NCBI GenBank assembly: GCA_023807065.1
Contig: JAJJLU010004084.1
Location: 1 to 19,122, forward strand
DNA length: 19,122 bases
Direction of reading: 5' to 3'
Source of the DNA: Isotricha intestinalis
Lineage: Eukaryota; Ciliophora; Litostomatea; Vestibuliferida; Isotrichidae
Made by a program: the position numbers and the translations under genes
The notes under the pieces: generated by a model
The model's database searches: none
The model's input: the letters and a program-made list of their open reading frames with translations, nothing else
What the model was told of the DNA's origin: nothing
Shown here: positions 17,331 to 19,122 of the stretch, piece after piece
Layout: every line of letters begins with the position of its first letter
How positions within the stretch are numbered: the first letter of the stretch is position 1

Positions 17331-17939
17331 ATTAATATTTTCAGTTTCTTTTTTCATTTTATGTCTATTTTTCTTAGCTTCAATTTTTTCATCTAAAATT
17401 TTATTATTATGAGAATAATTAACTTTATAAAATCTATTATTTTTATCCACCAAAACCATTTTATTAAAAAACTGTAATTCTTTAATAGAAGAATTTTTCT
17501 CACTTAAAGAATTTATAGATTTAACATTTTGAGAATGGATAAAATAATATAAAAATCTTTGATAAGAAGTTTTAGATAAACATTTTAACCATTTCATATC
17601 ATCATAATCAATAATATAAGGAGTTAATAAAATACACTTTTCATAAAAATATTTATTTTCTTTACTAAAATCAGGAATTGTAGGATCAGCTTGTAATAAA
17701 TGATAATATTCATCTGTTAAAAATTTAGGTTTAATAAAATCAATAGCGCCTATTTGATTTAATATACATGCTAAAGATATTGGTATATTTATTTCTTCTC
17801 CTTCTAAAAATTGAGTATCATCATCTTTATCTATTTTTAATATTGACAGAAAATTACAATTGTCTGTATTACATTTACATTTTATCAATTCTTGACTCAT
17901 TAAGGCATCATCTATTTCCCAATAAGAATTGTTTTGCAT
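17313..17939 (-). CDS. Probable GINS complex subunit Psf3
   Basis: GINS is the four-subunit complex (Sld5, Psf1-3) that, with Cdc45 and MCM2-7, forms the replicative helicase in the nucleus. The 208-residue length fits Psf3 (about 190-215). The N-terminus reads YWEIDDALMSQELIKCKC, matching the Psf3 pattern of an aromatic, two acidic residues, IL and E-K-x-P-x-K/R. A short strand-turn region follows, then INIPISLACILNQIG in place of the family's elP.WLA..L segment. YHLLQADPTIPDFSKENKYFY matches the conserved L.ADP..v.L....pyFY block, and a helical region follows. The last ~40 residues are Lys/Asn-rich. The ATG at 17939 is in a good A-rich context. The call rests on motif order remembered for the family, not on a search; another GINS subunit is the main alternative. 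Confidence 0.7.
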   Translation of the reverse strand: MQNNSYWEIDDALMSQELIKCKCNTDNCNFLSILKIDKDDDTQFLEGEEINIPISLACILNQIGAIDFIKPKFLTDEYYHLLQADPTIPDFSKENKYFYEKCILLTPYIIDYDDMKWLKCLSKTSYQRFLYYFIHSQNVKSINSLSEKNSSIKELQFFNKMVLVDKNNRFYKVNYSHNNKILDEKIEAKKNRHKMKKETENINININN

Positions 17940-18448
17940 TTTTTAAAATTTAAAAGTTAATTTTTTAAAAAAAATAAATTATTTAATATTAATTATTGAT
18001 AAGTTTAATGGAAAAGAAAATTAAAATAAAGAAATTTGATAATAAAGATATGATATGAGGTTAAAGTTATTAAAATAAAAAGAGAATTTTATTTCCTTAA
18101 ATTCATTATCTAAATATTAATATTATAATATTAATTTTAATTCATGAAGAAATTCGGTTATTGAATTGATAATTTTTTAATCAAATTAATAAAAATTGTA
18201 AATTACTATATGGTGACATTAAATTAAATAAAGCATTTATTGATAGCATTAATCATAAATAATAATAATCAATTTATTAAAATTAGATATTACTAAACAA
18301 TAATTTAAAGAAATTTTTTAATATTATCATAAATATTGTTCGTTAAAATTATGAATTTATTAAGATTTTGATTAATTAAAAAATATATTTTAAATATTTA
18401 GTTTAGAAAATCATTTATTTTTTTATAGAAAATTTAAATATATATTTT
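17940..18448. other. Spacer with possible small gene remnants
   Basis: This 509-bp A/T-rich region holds no intact gene. On the plus strand a 16-codon ATG frame (MEKKIKIKKFDNKDMI, from 18009) and a piece near 18205-18260 (KLLYGDIKLNKAFIDSINHK) look coding-like. Stops separate them, so this may be another decayed gene. It also contains the upstream region of the Psf3-like gene. Confidence 0.35.
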
Positions 18449-19122
18449 TTATTTATATATGTATTCTTTTCTTCTTGAAATTTTAGTTTCAATTAAATTT
18501 TGGTTATCTTGTATTGGAATATTTTCTTGAATATTATTATATATATTTAAAGATATTAAGGTTTTGATTAAATAATTTGATAAAAGTTTATATGAATCTT
18601 TTAGGTAAATAATATAATCATTTAGGAAATTATTTATTTTTTTTGAATTGATAAATTTTAATAAGATGATATTGATTTGAAATTGGAAAAATAAAAAAAA
18701 CAATTTTAAATTTTTCAAATTTTTTAAGTAAATTTTCATTAATTTCAAAAAATGGATTTTCTAAAAATACAATACAAGATAAATTATTATTTTTATTTAA
18801 ATATTTTTCATCATTAATAAAATCTTCTTCATTTTTTTCAATATCTTCTCCATTAATTGGAATATAACATTCAAAATTAAAATCAATAATTGAATCTTTA
18901 TAATTCATAATAATTACATTATTTTCTTTATATAATAATTTTCCAAGTGAATTAATAAATAAAATAAAATTATGTGAAATTTCTTCTTTTTTTAAATCAA
19001 ATATATAATTTTTATTATATATTTCTTTTTTTTGAAGATAAACAACTGTACTTGAAAAAGAATAATAAACAGATAATTTATCTAATAAATCAATTTCATT
19101 TTTATCTTTTAATTCAATTATA
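18449..19122 (-). CDS. 3' part of an unrecognised protein gene with a one-base frame break
   Basis: On the minus strand a frame open from the right window edge (19122) runs about 163 codons to a TAA at 18632-18630. The neighbouring frame then continues for about 60 codons to a stop at 18449. Both parts share composition (Asn, Ile, Leu, Phe, Lys), and the second lacks its own credible start, so they are most simply one gene. The break falls at an A8 run (18637-18644) followed by TAAATAA; removing one A, or skipping the T of AAA-TAA, joins them. The upstream part has alternating strand-forming stretches (IVFFIFPISNQYHLIKIY); the end is helical (DSYKLLSNYLIKTLISLNIY) and basic (SRRKEYIYK). No family is recognised, and the gene's start lies outside the window. 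Confidence 0.55.

Noticed and set aside
18449..18748. A separate 99-codon gene starting at 18748
   Set aside because: Its first third overlaps the better upstream frame and is Leu/Phe-rich out-of-frame translation; only the part after 18630 looks coding, as a continuation of the larger gene.
1..19122. Euplotes-like code (TGA as Cys) or ciliate reassigned stops
   Set aside because: Long frames contain no in-frame TAA, TAG or TGA, Cys uses TGT/TGC, and genes end in all three stops, so the standard code fits. The TGA case rests on one inferred gene and is less firm.
1..19122. CRISPR arrays, insertion sequences, terminal inverted repeats, rRNA
   Set aside because: I found no spaced repeat series, transposase motif, paired terminal repeats or rRNA segment on either strand.

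Overview
The window is very A+T-rich eukaryotic DNA: almost every third codon position is A or T, and many proteins carry long Asn or Lys runs. Evidence for a eukaryote is importin-beta, a Pumilio protein, a tubulin-tyrosine ligase, a STE-type protein kinase, a three-repeat Myb, a GINS subunit and a nuclear-type tRNA-Thr without encoded CCA. Genes end in TAA, TAG and TGA, so the standard code fits. Where introns are needed they are tiny (32, 35, 39 and 41 nt, GT..AG). A+T richness, miniature introns, the standard code and a bacterial-type glucokinase together suggest a protist. A litostome (for example rumen) ciliate is my best guess, but this is inference; another A+T-rich anaerobic protist is possible.

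Layout: (1) 1-2410 holds the 3' end of a Lys/Glu-rich plus-strand gene, overlapped tail to tail by a minus-strand tubulin-tyrosine ligase-family gene, then a minus-strand dual-specificity phosphatase. (2) 2411-3731 holds a decayed minus-strand gene and a tRNA-Thr(UGU). (3) 3732-7264 is a divergent pair: a MAP3K-like kinase with two mini-introns and a predicted acylated N-terminus, and a Pumilio-family RNA-binding protein. (4) 7265-8102 is mostly empty. (5) 8103-11328 is a tight divergent pair 56 bp apart: a small acidic protein split by a 35-nt intron, found here by splicing, and importin-beta. (6) 11574-12926 is a three-repeat Myb protein. (7) 13257-15258 is two tandem minus-strand basic proteins of unknown function. 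(8) 15386-16618 is glucokinase. (9) 16740-17330 is a second decayed gene. (10) 17313-17939 is a probable GINS subunit Psf3. (11) 18449 to the right edge is the 3' part of an unrecognised gene with a one-base frame break in an A8 run.

The genes do not form one pathway. They are ordinary housekeeping and signalling genes (nuclear import, replication, mRNA control, glycolysis entry, tubulin modification, kinase/phosphatase signalling) in short intergenic spaces. I saw no sign of a defence system, CRISPR array or intact mobile element. The most useful observations are the mini-introns and the gene they hide, the two decayed genes, the overlapping 3' ends, the dual-acylation signal on the kinase and the readable RNA-binding code of the Pumilio protein.
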